A DNA stretch of 64,000 nucleotides from assembly GCF_016522505.1 (NCBI RefSeq), contig NZ_JAEHOH010000003.1:124001-188000 (forward strand), written 5' to 3'. The position numbers and the translations under genes are program-made. The stretch is from Leucobacter chromiisoli (lineage in GTDB: Bacteria > Actinomycetota > Actinomycetes > Actinomycetales > Microbacteriaceae). A model generated the notes under the pieces. The model was not told where the DNA came from, did not search any database, and was given only the letters and a program-made list of their open reading frames with translations. This document shows, one piece after another, positions 39,934 through 47,879 of the stretch. The number at the start of each line of letters is the position of its first letter. Positions within the stretch are counted from its first letter, which is position 1.

Positions 39934-40605
39934 TCACCCCTCCGGCGTCTCGCCGGTGTAGAAGCCGTAGGTGGCGTCCGCCGCGCGCTCAGCGGCCTCG
40001 CGATCGGCGCCCGCGGCGGCGTGCGCCTCCGCCCACCGGTCCGCGGCCTGTCGTGCGAACGCCTTCCCCTCGTCCGAGAGCATCCACGCCTCGGCCTCCT
40101 CCGGCGGAACGCTCCCGCTCTGGGCGCCGAGGTGCAGGGCGAGCCCCAGCAGCCCCTGATCCCAGCCGACGCCCGTGGCTCCCGGCCCGAACGTGTCCCA
40201 CATGCCGGGCGGCAGGTCCGCCTCGCGCGCGGTGTGCTCGAGCTCGAAGCGGGTGCGCTCCTCCCCCGCCGCAGAGAGCCGCACCGCGACCCAGGAGACA
40301 CCGCCGCCGAACTCCCAGGTCACCAGGTACTCTGCGGCCCCCTCCTCCGGCGGCAGGCAGGTGAGGATCTCCCCGCCCGCATTGCCCTGCAGCTGATACC
40401 GGCCGCCGAGCCGCAGCTCACCGGTCACGGGCAGGAACCACCGCTCGATGCGCTCGGCGTTGGTCACGGCGTCCCAGACGTCGTCGATGCCGGACGGGTA
40501 CTCCTGCACGAGCGTCTGGACGTGCGACGGCTCCCCGTCCACTTCCTCGGTGCGCAGCGCGCGGCTCACCGCGCCGATCTGCGAGTGTACGTCGACCATG
40601 ATCAT
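39934..40605 (-). CDS. SRPBCC/AHSA1-like START-domain protein
   Basis: A 223-residue protein of the SRPBCC superfamily. The ligand-binding fold's opening PSGIDDVWDAVTNAERIERWF and the glycine-rich turn LRLGGRYQLQGNAGGEIL are clear, followed by WDQGLLGLALHLGA. A ~50-residue helical tail ends the protein. Such proteins are often encoded with an ArsR repressor, as here; the ligand is unknown. The ATG shares ATGA with the regulator's stop, so it is translationally coupled; a second ATG at 40599 is possible. Confidence 0.88.
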   Translation of the reverse strand: MIMVDVHSQIGAVSRALRTEEVDGEPSHVQTLVQEYPSGIDDVWDAVTNAERIERWFLPVTGELRLGGRYQLQGNAGGEILTCLPPEEGAAEYLVTWEFGGGVSWVAVRLSAAGEERTRFELEHTAREADLPPGMWDTFGPGATGVGWDQGLLGLALHLGAQSGSVPPEEAEAWMLSDEGKAFARQAADRWAEAHAAAGADREAAERAADATYGFYTGETPEG

Positions 40606-41015
40606 TCCTCGTTTCCTGCTCTCGTGGAACCGGTGCGGCTGCTGCCGGCACCGGGGTCTCGGCTCTGCGCACGGCTGCGCTCCGCCGCGATCCTGCGCTC
40701 CCGCCTGCCGCGGGCCAGCTCGGTGCCGAGCGCGGCGAGCGGCCCCCGCCAGAATCGCTCGAACGGGCTCAGCCACTCGACGGCCTCGCGGAGGCCCCGC
40801 GGATCCACGGCGTAGAGCCTTCGCGCACCGTCGGGGCGCACGGTCGCGAAACCGTGCTCTCTCAGCACCCGCAGGTGCTGGGAGACGGCCGGCTGGCTGA
40901 TCCCGAACTCCTCGGCGATGACGGCCGTGATGCGCCCCGCGGGCTCCTCGCCGTCGACGATGAGCTCGAGGATCCTCCGGCGGACCGGGTCTCCGAGGAC
41001 GTCGAACGCGTGCAT
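40602..41015 (-). CDS. ArsR-family transcriptional regulator
   Basis: A 137-residue winged-helix repressor: FDVLGDPVRRRILELIVDGE, GRITAVIAEEFGISQPAVSQHL (recognition helix) and VLREHGFATVRPDGARRLYAVD. No cysteine metal site is visible in the helix, so it likely belongs to the non-metal class that pairs with SRPBCC proteins. The ATG has TTGGAG upstream; the open frame to 41159 runs through the promoter and is not used. A perfect palindrome ACTTATATAAGT lies 21-32 bases before the start. Confidence 0.9.
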   Translation of the reverse strand: MHAFDVLGDPVRRRILELIVDGEEPAGRITAVIAEEFGISQPAVSQHLRVLREHGFATVRPDGARRLYAVDPRGLREAVEWLSPFERFWRGPLAALGTELARGRRERRIAAERSRAQSRDPGAGSSRTGSTRAGNEE

Positions 41016-41035
41016 GCTCCAATATTTGCGCCGCA

Positions 41036-41047
41036 ACTTATATAAGT
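41036..41047. promoter_or_regulatory. Palindrome ACTTATATAAGT upstream of the arsR-type gene
   Basis: A fully self-complementary 12-base A/T-rich site in the promoter region, overlapping a TATAAG-like -10. It is a likely autoregulatory operator of the adjacent ArsR-family protein. Farther upstream (41123-41163), CCGCTCGCGAACACCCCC is repeated twice. Confidence 0.5.
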
Positions 41048-41169
41048 CAAGAGTGATACGAACGGGCCATCCCCATCGGCGATCACGCAGCCCCCGCGGT
41101 GCCGTCCTGCGGCCGAACATCCCGCCGCTCGCGAACACCCCCCCACCGCTCGCGAACACCCCCGCCGCA

Positions 41170-41203
41170 CGGCAGAGGCCCCGCCTGAGCGGGGCCTCTG
41201 CCG
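41170..41203. terminator. Terminator-like stem downstream of the small gene
   Basis: Perfect 15-base arms CGGCAGAGGCCCCGC / GCGGGGCCTCTGCCG around CTGA. It lies 54 bases beyond the stop of the 25-codon minus-strand gene and upstream of the arsR-type promoter. No plus-strand gene reads into it. Confidence 0.8.
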
Positions 41204-41257
41204 ATTCGTAGGTGGCGGTGGGTTCCGATCTCTCGTCTTCTCCGCGCTGCTGGAAGT

Positions 41258-41335
41258 CTAGGACTCGAGCTCGTCTTCGAGCTCCGCCCCGTCCTCCGCC
41301 AGCATCGCCTCAAGGAAGTTCTGCAGGTAGTTCAT
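41258..41335 (-). CDS. Small acidic peptide of 25 residues
   Basis: The translated peptide begins MNYLQNFLEAML and ends in an acidic EDELES. Twenty-three of 25 codons end in G or C, far above the A/T-rich DNA directly upstream, which suggests real coding. The gene is isolated, with a promoter-like A/T-rich leader upstream and a strong stem downstream. Two near-identical motifs (CATAACGATAAGG and CATAACGAATAAGG) 22 bases apart overlap the start and leader. No good ribosome binding site is seen, so translation is uncertain. I do not recognise the peptide; an amphipathic helix or a leader peptide are possibilities. Confidence 0.55.
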   Translation of the reverse strand: MNYLQNFLEAMLAEDGAELEDELES

Positions 41336-41368
41336 AACGATAAGGTTACGCTTCCATAACGAATAAGG
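41333..41368. promoter_or_regulatory. Tandem 13/14-bp direct repeats, 22-bp period
   Basis: CATAACGATAAGG (41333-41345) and CATAACGAATAAGG (41355-41368) lie on the same face of the helix, two turns apart. They cover the start codon and leader of the 25-residue gene and could be a double operator. Confidence 0.5.
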
Positions 41369-41497
41369 GAAGACCCAGGAGTGAACATCAGGTGTCCGAA
41401 TCTCCGCGGCTCCCGCTGAATGACGCGAAGGTCGCCCGACGCGCCGGAGGCGTTTTTCCTCGTGCGCGCCGATGCGGAACCCTGAGAGGATGAACCC

Positions 41498-42244
41498 ATG
41501 AACGAGCGACCACGGCCGGGACGCGGTGAGATGCCCGCGGGCGCGCACGCGGACGAACCGCACGATGCCCGGGTCGGGCAGCGGCTCAACTGGCTGCGCG
41601 CCGGCGTGCTCGGGGCCAACGACGGCATCGTCTCGACGGCTGGCGTGGTGATCGGCGTCGCGGGGGCGACCGGCAGCGTGATCGCGATCGCGACCGCGGG
41701 AGTCGCCGCGCTCGTCGCCGGCGCGTTCTCCATGGCCGGCGGCGAGTACGTCTCCGTCAGCACCCAGCGCGACACCGAGCGGGCCCTCATCGAGAAGGAG
41801 CGGCGCGAGCTCCGCGAGATGCCGCAGGAGGAGTTGGAGGAGCTCACGGGCCTCTACCGGCAGCGCGGCCTCTCGGCGGACCTCGCGCGCCGGGTGGCCG
41901 AGGAGCTCACCGCGCACGACGCCCTCGCCGCGCACGCCGAGATCGAGCTCCGGATCGATCCCGAGGACTACACCAGCCCGTGGGCGGCGGCGCTGTCCTC
42001 GTTCGTGTCCTTCGCGATCGGGGCGCTGATCCCCCTGCTCATGATCCTGCTCCCCGTCGGCGATCATCGCGTGTGGGTGGCGGCGCTCGCCGTGGTGATC
42101 GGCCTGCTGCTGACGGGGTGGATCAGCGCCGCGCTCGGAGGAGCGCCCCGCATCAGGGCGATCCTGAGGAACGTGCTCATGGGATCCGCCACGATGGCCG
42201 CGACCTATCTGATCGGCACGCTCTTCGGCGTCGCCGTCTCCTGA
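41498..42244 (+). CDS. VIT1/CCC1 family iron/manganese transporter
   Basis: A 248-residue membrane protein. The family signature NWLRAGVLGANDGIVSTAGVV (first helix) is near residue 30, and GAFSMAGGEYVSVSTQRDTE near 85 marks the second transmembrane region with the metal-binding domain after it. Three more helices fill the C-terminal third, giving about five in all. Family members move Fe2+ or Mn2+, usually out of the cytoplasm. The ATG follows GAGAGG. It appears to be a single-gene unit; no iron-box was recognised upstream. Confidence 0.9.
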   Translation: MNERPRPGRGEMPAGAHADEPHDARVGQRLNWLRAGVLGANDGIVSTAGVVIGVAGATGSVIAIATAGVAALVAGAFSMAGGEYVSVSTQRDTERALIEKERRELREMPQEELEELTGLYRQRGLSADLARRVAEELTAHDALAAHAEIELRIDPEDYTSPWAAALSSFVSFAIGALIPLLMILLPVGDHRVWVAALAVVIGLLLTGWISAALGGAPRIRAILRNVLMGSATMAATYLIGTLFGVAVS

Positions 42245-42328
42245 GCCGCCCCTCGGTCAGACACCGCACGCACCCCGCGCCGCCATGCACCCCACGGCGG
42301 CGCACACTCCGCACCGGCGCTCTGGGCC

Positions 42329-43084
42329 CTACTCCGGCGTCGGCAGTCGCACCGTGCGGCCGCCGTCGAGCGTGATCACCTCGCCCGTGAGGAACCGGCT
42401 CGTGGCGGCCGCCAGGTAGACGGCGAGATCTCCGACGTCCTCCGGTGTGCCGAGCCGTCCGGCCGGGTGCAGCCGGATCAGTTCGGCGCGCGCCACGAGG
42501 GGGTCGGACCTCGACGCCAGGTACTCCTCGCTCAGGTCGGAGACGATCCAACCCGGCGCGATCGCGTTGCAGCGGATTCCGTGGCGCCCCAGATCGATCG
42601 CCATCGCCCGCGTCATCCCGTGCACACCCGCCTTCGTCGCGGCGTAGGCGGTGTGCCCCGGGTTCGTGGCCTCCCCCTCGACGGAGCCGATGTTGATGAC
42701 GCTGCCGCTCCGATCCCGCAGGTGCGGCAGCGCCGCCTGCGCGAGGAAGAGCGGCGCACGGAGGTTCAGCGCGGCCATGAGGTCCCACTCGGCGACGGTG
42801 AGCTCCGAGAGGTCTCGCTCGAACATGGCGCCGGCGTTGTTCACCAGCACGTCCAGCCCGCCGAAGCGCTGCACCGTCTCCTCGACCGCGACGGCCGGAG
42901 CGTCCGGATCGGCGAGATCGGCCCTGATGCAGGCGACCCTGGGGTCTCGTTCGAGCTCGGGATCGGCCGCGCGTCGCTGCACGATCGCGACGCGCGCGCC
43001 CTCCGCGAGGAACCGGTCGACGATTCCGCGGCCAATGCCGCGACTCCCGCCGCTCACGAGTGCGACCCTGTCCCGCAGCTGCAT
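42329..43084 (-). CDS. Short-chain dehydrogenase/reductase (3-oxoacyl-ACP-reductase-like)
   Basis: A 251-residue classical SDR: SGGSRGIGRG, VNNAG, the catalytic Ser in NIGSVEGEATNPG, and Tyr147/Lys151 in AYAATKAG. The C-terminal GEVITLDGGRTVRL is standard. An NAD(P)-dependent alcohol/ketone substrate is expected but not identifiable. It is a monocistronic minus-strand gene between the VIT1 gene (convergent) and glnE (same strand). Two perfect 20-base tandem repeats lie 29-68 bases upstream of its start. Confidence 0.88.
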   Translation of the reverse strand: MQLRDRVALVSGGSRGIGRGIVDRFLAEGARVAIVQRRAADPELERDPRVACIRADLADPDAPAVAVEETVQRFGGLDVLVNNAGAMFERDLSELTVAEWDLMAALNLRAPLFLAQAALPHLRDRSGSVINIGSVEGEATNPGHTAYAATKAGVHGMTRAMAIDLGRHGIRCNAIAPGWIVSDLSEEYLASRSDPLVARAELIRLHPAGRLGTPEDVGDLAVYLAAATSRFLTGEVITLDGGRTVRLPTPE

Positions 43085-43112
43085 CTGGCCTCCCCCGCCT
43101 TCGCTCCGCTCT

Positions 43113-43152
43113 GCGTCCCGATCATCCGGTCCGCGTCCCGATCATCCGGTCC
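43113..43152. repeat. Perfect tandem repeat of 20 bp, two copies
   Basis: GCGTCCCGATCATCCGGTCC occurs twice head-to-tail (43113-43132 and 43133-43152) between the SDR start and the glnE stop. The core CCGATCATCCGG is close to self-complementary. It may be a promoter-proximal operator pair for the SDR gene, or a simple duplication. Confidence 0.75.
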
Positions 43153-43181
43153 GGCCTCACGCTACCAGTCCGGCGAGCTCC

Positions 43182-46100
43182 TCAGTACGCAGGGAACCGC
43201 TCGTCCTCCTCGCCGAAGCCGAAGAACGCCCGCTCGAACACCGCTCGGGCCCTCCGCGAGAGCGCGAGCCACCGCTCCTCGAGTTCCGAGGTGCGCCCGC
43301 GAGGCAACCCGAGCACCCCCGCGATCCCCTCGAGATCCTCGCGCGCGAAGGGCAGCACGTCCGAGGCGCGATCCGTCCACAGCTTGAGCGCAGAACGCAC
43401 CTGGCTCGCGAAGATCCACGCCTCCTCCAGCGCCTCCCGCCCCTCGGCATCGATCAGCCCGAGCTCGTCCGCCCCCGCCAGCGCCGAGAGCGTCGACACG
43501 GTGCGCAGCTCCGCGTGCTCCGCGCCGTGGCGCAGCTGCAGGAGCTGCACGAGCCACTCCACGTCGCTGATCCCGCCGGGTCCGAGCTTGAGATGCCGCT
43601 TCGGATCGGCTCCGTGCGGCAGGCGCTCCGCCTCGACCCGCGCCTTCATCCTGCGCACCTCGCGCACCTCGTTCTCCCCGAAGCGCGACGGGAAGCGGAT
43701 CTCGTCGGCCAGCTCGACGAAGGCGGCCCCGAGCCCCGGGCTGCCCGCCACCGGGCGGGCGCGGAGCAGCGCCTGGGCCTCCCAGGTCAGCGACCAGCGC
43801 TCGTAGTAGCTGCGGTAGGACGCGAGACTGCGGGCGACGGGACCGCTCTTCCCCTCAGGCCGGAGATCGAAGTCGAGATCGACGGGGAAGCGCGGATCCG
43901 AGACCAGCCGCCGCAGCTCGGAGATCAGTCGTTGCGCCGTGCGGGCGGCCGCCTCCGCCGGCACTCCCTCCTCGGCGCGGTACACCGCCATGATGTCGAT
44001 GTCGGAGGCGAAGCCGAGTTCGCGGCCGCCGTAGCGACCCATGCCGATGAGCGCGAGCTCGACCGCGGCGGCCCCGCTCTCGCCCGCACCGCGGTCGCCC
44101 TGCCCGGCCCGCGACTCGGCGCCGACGAGCGCCAGCAGCAGGCCGTCGAGCAGCGCGGTGTGGGCCGCATCCAGCCCGAGCGCCACCTCGGCGTCGTCGA
44201 TCACGTCGACGAGCCGGCCCATCGCGAGGCGCAGCACCTCCCGGCGGTGGACGGCGCGCAGCGCCGCCGCAGCGTCGTCGATGCTCTCCCGGCGGGAAGC
44301 GAGTGCGCGCATCTCCTCGAGCAGCGTCGGCAGCGCGCTCGGCCGCAGCGACTCGTCCTTCTCGAGCCAGGCGACGGCCTCGGGGATCGACTCGAGCAGC
44401 TCGGCGGCGTACTTCGAGTTCGAGAGCACCTGCGTCAAGCGCTCCGCCGCCTCGGCGCCGTCGCGGAGCAGACGGAGGTACCAGGGCGTCTCCAGATTCG
44501 CCTCGCTCACCCGGCGGAAGGCCAGCAGGCCGAAGTCGGGATCGGTGCCCTCGGCGAGCCACTGCAGCAGCACGGGCATCAGGTTGCGCTGGATCCGCGC
44601 ACGCCGCGAGGTGCCGCGCGTCAGCGCCGTCAGGTGGCGCATGGCCCCGTCCGGATCGCGGAAGCCGATGCTGGCGAGGCGGGCCCGCGCCTCGTCGCTG
44701 CCGAGGATCAGCTCCTCCTCGGGCAGCGCCGCGACGGCGCTGAGAAGCGGAGCGTAGAAGATCTTGAGATGCAGCTCGCGCACCTCGCGCTTGGTCGCCT
44801 CCCACAGGCGGCGCAGCTCGTCGCCGCCGCGCGCGAGCCCGCTCGACCGGGCGAGCACGCGCAGCCCCTCCTCGTCGCGCGGCATGAGCGCCGTGCGACG
44901 CAGATCCCGGAGCTGCAGCCGGTGCTCCAGCACCCGCAGCCTCCGGTAGTCGGCGGCGAGCCGCTCTCCGTCGCCGCGCGCCACGTAGCCGCCCTCGACG
45001 AGGGCGTGCAGGGCCGGCAGCGTGCCCCGCAGGTGCAACCGGTCGTCGTACTGGCCGTGCACCAGCTGCAGCAGCTGCACGCTGAACTCGATGTCGCGCA
45101 GACCGCCGGGCCCGAGCTTCAGCTGGTACTCCAGGTCCCCCTCGCCGATGTGCTCGGTGACCCGCTGCCGCATGCGCTGCACCGAGCCGACGAAGTCCTC
45201 GCGCGAACCCGACGCCCAGACCATCGCCCGCGTCCGGGCGACGAACTCCTCGCCGAGCTCGATGTCGCCCGCGATCGCGCGCGCCTTGAGCAGCGCCTGG
45301 AACTCCCAGGCCTTCGCCCAGCGCTCGTAGTAGTTCATCATCGATCCGAGGCTGCGCACGAGCGGGCCGTGACGCCCTTCGGGCCGCAGGTTCGGGTCGA
45401 CCTGCCAGAGCGGCGGTTCGAACGCGGGATCGTGCGCGGCGCGCATCATCTCGCTCGCGAGCCGCGTGCCGACGCGGATCAGCGCGTCGCCGTCCACGAT
45501 CTCGGGGTCGACGGTCTCGACGACGAACACGACGTCCACGTCCGAGACCACGTTGAGCTCGTTCGCCCCGCACTTGCCCATCGCCACGACGGCGATGCGC
45601 GTCGCGGCGAGCCGCTCGGCGGGCACGGGGGCGCCGCCGTCGGCGCCGGCGGCGAGGTCGGCGCGCGCGATCGCCAGACCGGCCTCGAGGGCCCCGCTCG
45701 CCAGAGCGGAGAGCGACGCCGCGACCTCGTCGAAGGGGGCGAGCGGGTCGCCGCGGCGCCCCTCGAGCAGGTCGAACAGCATGACCTCCGCGAGCAGCTC
45801 GCGGTAGCGCACGCGCAGTGCGTTCCACGCCGGCTCGGACTCGAGGCCGGCGACGGCGTCGAGGAGCCTGCCCTTCGCCTCGACCTCGGAGACCAGCCGC
45901 CCGCCGCCCGCGAGCACCTCGTCGAGTCGCGTCGGCTGCCGGCAGAAGAAGTCTCCGAGCGCGGGCGACGCGCCGACCAGCAGGGCGAGCCGCTCCCCCT
46001 GTTCCCGGTCGAGGGCGCCGAGCACGTCGGGGTGCCGCTCCGCGATGTCGAGCACGCGGCCGAGGGCCGCGTCGGGGTCCCCCGCGAGCGAGAACTTCTC

Positions 46101-46229
46101 CAGCAGCCAGCCGACCGGGATGTCCAGCGTCTCGGCGAGCATGCCGAGGCGCTCCCGTGACTCCGACAGCTCCTGGAACCCGGCCCGCGCCAGATCCGAG
46201 AGCCGGTGCGCCCGGTCCGCCCCTGCCAT
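43182..46229 (-). CDS. glnE: Bifunctional glutamine synthetase adenylyltransferase / adenylyl-removing enzyme
   Basis: Regulates glutamine synthetase by adding or removing AMP on its tyrosine. The 1015-residue protein has two nucleotidyltransferase halves. The N-terminal half has VVAMGKCGANELNVVSDVDV with its metal-binding SDVD. The C-terminal half has IGMGRYGGRELGFASDIDIM with SDID, each followed by a helical GlnE domain such as KLGPGGLRDIEFSVQLLQL and KLGPGGISDVEWLVQLLQL. Its target is probably the glnA product at 25933. It lies 12 bases after glnA2 on the same strand. Confidence 0.95.
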   Translation of the reverse strand: MAGADRAHRLSDLARAGFQELSESRERLGMLAETLDIPVGWLLEKFSLAGDPDAALGRVLDIAERHPDVLGALDREQGERLALLVGASPALGDFFCRQPTRLDEVLAGGGRLVSEVEAKGRLLDAVAGLESEPAWNALRVRYRELLAEVMLFDLLEGRRGDPLAPFDEVAASLSALASGALEAGLAIARADLAAGADGGAPVPAERLAATRIAVVAMGKCGANELNVVSDVDVVFVVETVDPEIVDGDALIRVGTRLASEMMRAAHDPAFEPPLWQVDPNLRPEGRHGPLVRSLGSMMNYYERWAKAWEFQALLKARAIAGDIELGEEFVARTRAMVWASGSREDFVGSVQRMRQRVTEHIGEGDLEYQLKLGPGGLRDIEFSVQLLQLVHGQYDDRLHLRGTLPALHALVEGGYVARGDGERLAADYRRLRVLEHRLQLRDLRRTALMPRDEEGLRVLARSSGLARGGDELRRLWEATKREVRELHLKIFYAPLLSAVAALPEEELILGSDEARARLASIGFRDPDGAMRHLTALTRGTSRRARIQRNLMPVLLQWLAEGTDPDFGLLAFRRVSEANLETPWYLRLLRDGAEAAERLTQVLSNSKYAAELLESIPEAVAWLEKDESLRPSALPTLLEEMRALASRRESIDDAAAALRAVHRREVLRLAMGRLVDVIDDAEVALGLDAAHTALLDGLLLALVGAESRAGQGDRGAGESGAAAVELALIGMGRYGGRELGFASDIDIMAVYRAEEGVPAEAAARTAQRLISELRRLVSDPRFPVDLDFDLRPEGKSGPVARSLASYRSYYERWSLTWEAQALLRARPVAGSPGLGAAFVELADEIRFPSRFGENEVREVRRMKARVEAERLPHGADPKRHLKLGPGGISDVEWLVQLLQLRHGAEHAELRTVSTLSALAGADELGLIDAEGREALEEAWIFASQVRSALKLWTDRASDVLPFAREDLEGIAGVLGLPRGRTSELEERWLALSRRARAVFERAFFGFGEEDERFPAY

Positions 46230-46241
46230 CCGCGACGGGGC

Positions 46242-47579
46242 CTAGACGGTTCCGAGCATCGAGGAGAGCTCGAAGGGGGTCACCTGGTTGCGGTAGGCGG
46301 CGACCTCCTGACGCTTGTCCCTGAGCAGATAGGCGAAGACCTGCTCCCCCAGCGTCTCGGCCACGAGCTCCGATCGCTCCATGACCGCCAGGGCGTGGTC
46401 GAGGCCCGTGGGCAGCGCGTCGAAGCCCATGGCCCGGCGCTCCCCGTCGCTCAGCTCCCAGACGTTGTTCTCGGCCTCGGGGGGAAGCTCGTACTCCTCC
46501 TCGATGCCCTTGAGCCCGGCGGCGAGCAGCACCGAGAACGCGAGGTACGGATTCGCGGCGCTGTCGATCGCGCGGTACTCGACCCGCGCGGCGCCTCCCT
46601 TGCCGGGCTTGTACATCGGCACCCGCACGAGGGCGGAGCGGTTGTTGTGGCCCCAGCTCACGAAGGACGGCGCCTCATCGCCGCCCCAGAGCCGCTTGTA
46701 CGAGTTGATGTACTGGTTCGTCACGGCGGTGATCTCCGGGGCGTGCCGCAGGAGGCCGGCCACGAACCGCCGGCCCGTCTGCGACAGCTGGTACCGCGCG
46801 CCGGGGTCGTAGAACGCGTTGACGTCGCCCTCGAAGAGCGACAGGTGGGTGTGCATGCCCGAGCCCGGATGGCCGACGAGCGGCTTCGGCATGAAGGTGG
46901 CGTGCACCCCCTGCGAGATCGCGACCTCCTTCACGACGGTGCGGAAGGTCATGATGTTGTCCGCCATCGTGAGCGCGTCGGCGTAGCGCAGGTCGATCTC
47001 GTTCTGCCCCGGTCCCGCCTCGTGGTGGCTGAACTCGACCGAGATGCCGAGCTCCTCGAGCATGTTCACGCTCTCGCGGCGGAAGTTGTGCGCCGTGCCC
47101 CCCGGCACGTTGTCGAAGTAGCCGGCGCGATCGACGGGCACGGGGCCCTCGGCTCCGAACTCCTGCGACTTCAGGAGGTAGAACTCGATCTCCGGGTGCG
47201 TGTAGAACGTGAAGCCCTGCTCCGCCGCCCTCGCGAGCGTGCGCTTGAGCACGTTGCGGGGATCGGCGACGGCCGGCTCGCCGTTGGGGGTGCGGATGTC
47301 GCAGAACATGCGGGCCGTCGGCTCGGACGCGCTGCGCCACGGCAGGATCTGGAAGGTCGCGGGATCCGGCACCGCGAGCAGATCGGACTCGTAGGCCCTG
47401 GTCAGCCCCTCGATCGCGGAGCCGTCGAAGCCGATCCCCTCGCTGAAGGCGCCCTCCACCTCGGCCGGCGCGAGCGCGACGGATTTCAGGGTCCCCGCGA
47501 CATCGGTGAACCAGAGGCGCACGAATCGCACGCCGCGCTCCTCGATCGTCCGGAGGACGAAATCCCGCTGTTTGCTCAC
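46242..47579 (-). CDS. glnA2: Glutamine synthetase-family enzyme (GlnA2 type)
   Basis: A 445-residue member of the glutamine synthetase fold: DGSAIEGLTRAYESD, HPEIEFYLL, the metal/ATP block FMPKPLVGHPGSGMHTHLS and NNRSALVRVPM. The adenylylation loop is different from GlnA (EEEYELPPEAENNVW), so GlnE control is not expected. GlnA2-type proteins of Actinobacteria are dispensable glutamine synthetases or polyamine gamma-glutamyl ligases. The GTG start has GGGAG nearby. It is directly upstream of glnE. Confidence 0.92.
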   Translation of the reverse strand: MSKQRDFVLRTIEERGVRFVRLWFTDVAGTLKSVALAPAEVEGAFSEGIGFDGSAIEGLTRAYESDLLAVPDPATFQILPWRSASEPTARMFCDIRTPNGEPAVADPRNVLKRTLARAAEQGFTFYTHPEIEFYLLKSQEFGAEGPVPVDRAGYFDNVPGGTAHNFRRESVNMLEELGISVEFSHHEAGPGQNEIDLRYADALTMADNIMTFRTVVKEVAISQGVHATFMPKPLVGHPGSGMHTHLSLFEGDVNAFYDPGARYQLSQTGRRFVAGLLRHAPEITAVTNQYINSYKRLWGGDEAPSFVSWGHNNRSALVRVPMYKPGKGGAARVEYRAIDSAANPYLAFSVLLAAGLKGIEEEYELPPEAENNVWELSDGERRAMGFDALPTGLDHALAVMERSELVAETLGEQVFAYLLRDKRQEVAAYRNQVTPFELSSMLGTV

Positions 47580-47622
47580 GCCGGCTCCCTTCAGGTCAGG
47601 ACAGGTCTCAGCCTATCCCCGG

Positions 47623-47826
47623 TCAGTCTTCCGCGGCGTCCTCCTCGGCCCACTGCCGCGCGCGCTCGGCGACGATCTCCGGTGCGCGCTCGGCCTCGGC
47701 CCGGGTGGAGAACGGGCCGACGCGGTCGACGGAGAGCGACTGCGGCCCCTCCTCCACGGCGCCCGTGCGGGTGTTGTACCAGAAGGTCTCCTCGGGATCC
47801 TCGATCCCCCAGTCACGCTTTGCCAT
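47623..47826 (-). CDS. Small conserved actinobacterial protein (SPOR-like)
   Basis: A 67-residue protein with the pattern YNTRTGAVEEGPQSLSVDR and GPFSTRAEAERAPEIVAERA, resembling the short SPOR-like protein commonly encoded between map and glnA2 in Actinobacteria. The function is not established. The likely ATG lies 53 bases from the divergent map start. It is probably co-transcribed with glnA2. Confidence 0.82.
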   Translation of the reverse strand: MAKRDWGIEDPEETFWYNTRTGAVEEGPQSLSVDRVGPFSTRAEAERAPEIVAERARQWAEEDAAED

Positions 47827-47879
47827 GGCGGGCCTCCGCTCGTATCAGAATCGTCGTGCTTCGCTCCTAGACTAGACCC

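Noticed and set aside
40602-41159. Longer N-terminus of the ArsR-type regulator
   Set aside because: The extra codons run through the palindromic promoter region and resemble nothing, while the chosen ATG has a good ribosome binding site.
41123-41163. Second operator for the ArsR-type gene (repeated CCGCTCGCGAACACCCCC)
   Set aside because: The two copies are C-rich, not palindromic and far from the probable promoter; treated as simple sequence.
42245-42328. Terminator between the VIT1 gene and the SDR gene
   Set aside because: The gap is C/G-rich but no convincing stem with long arms could be drawn.
43113-43152. CRISPR array
   Set aside because: Only two copies in direct contact, no spacers, no cas genes in the window.
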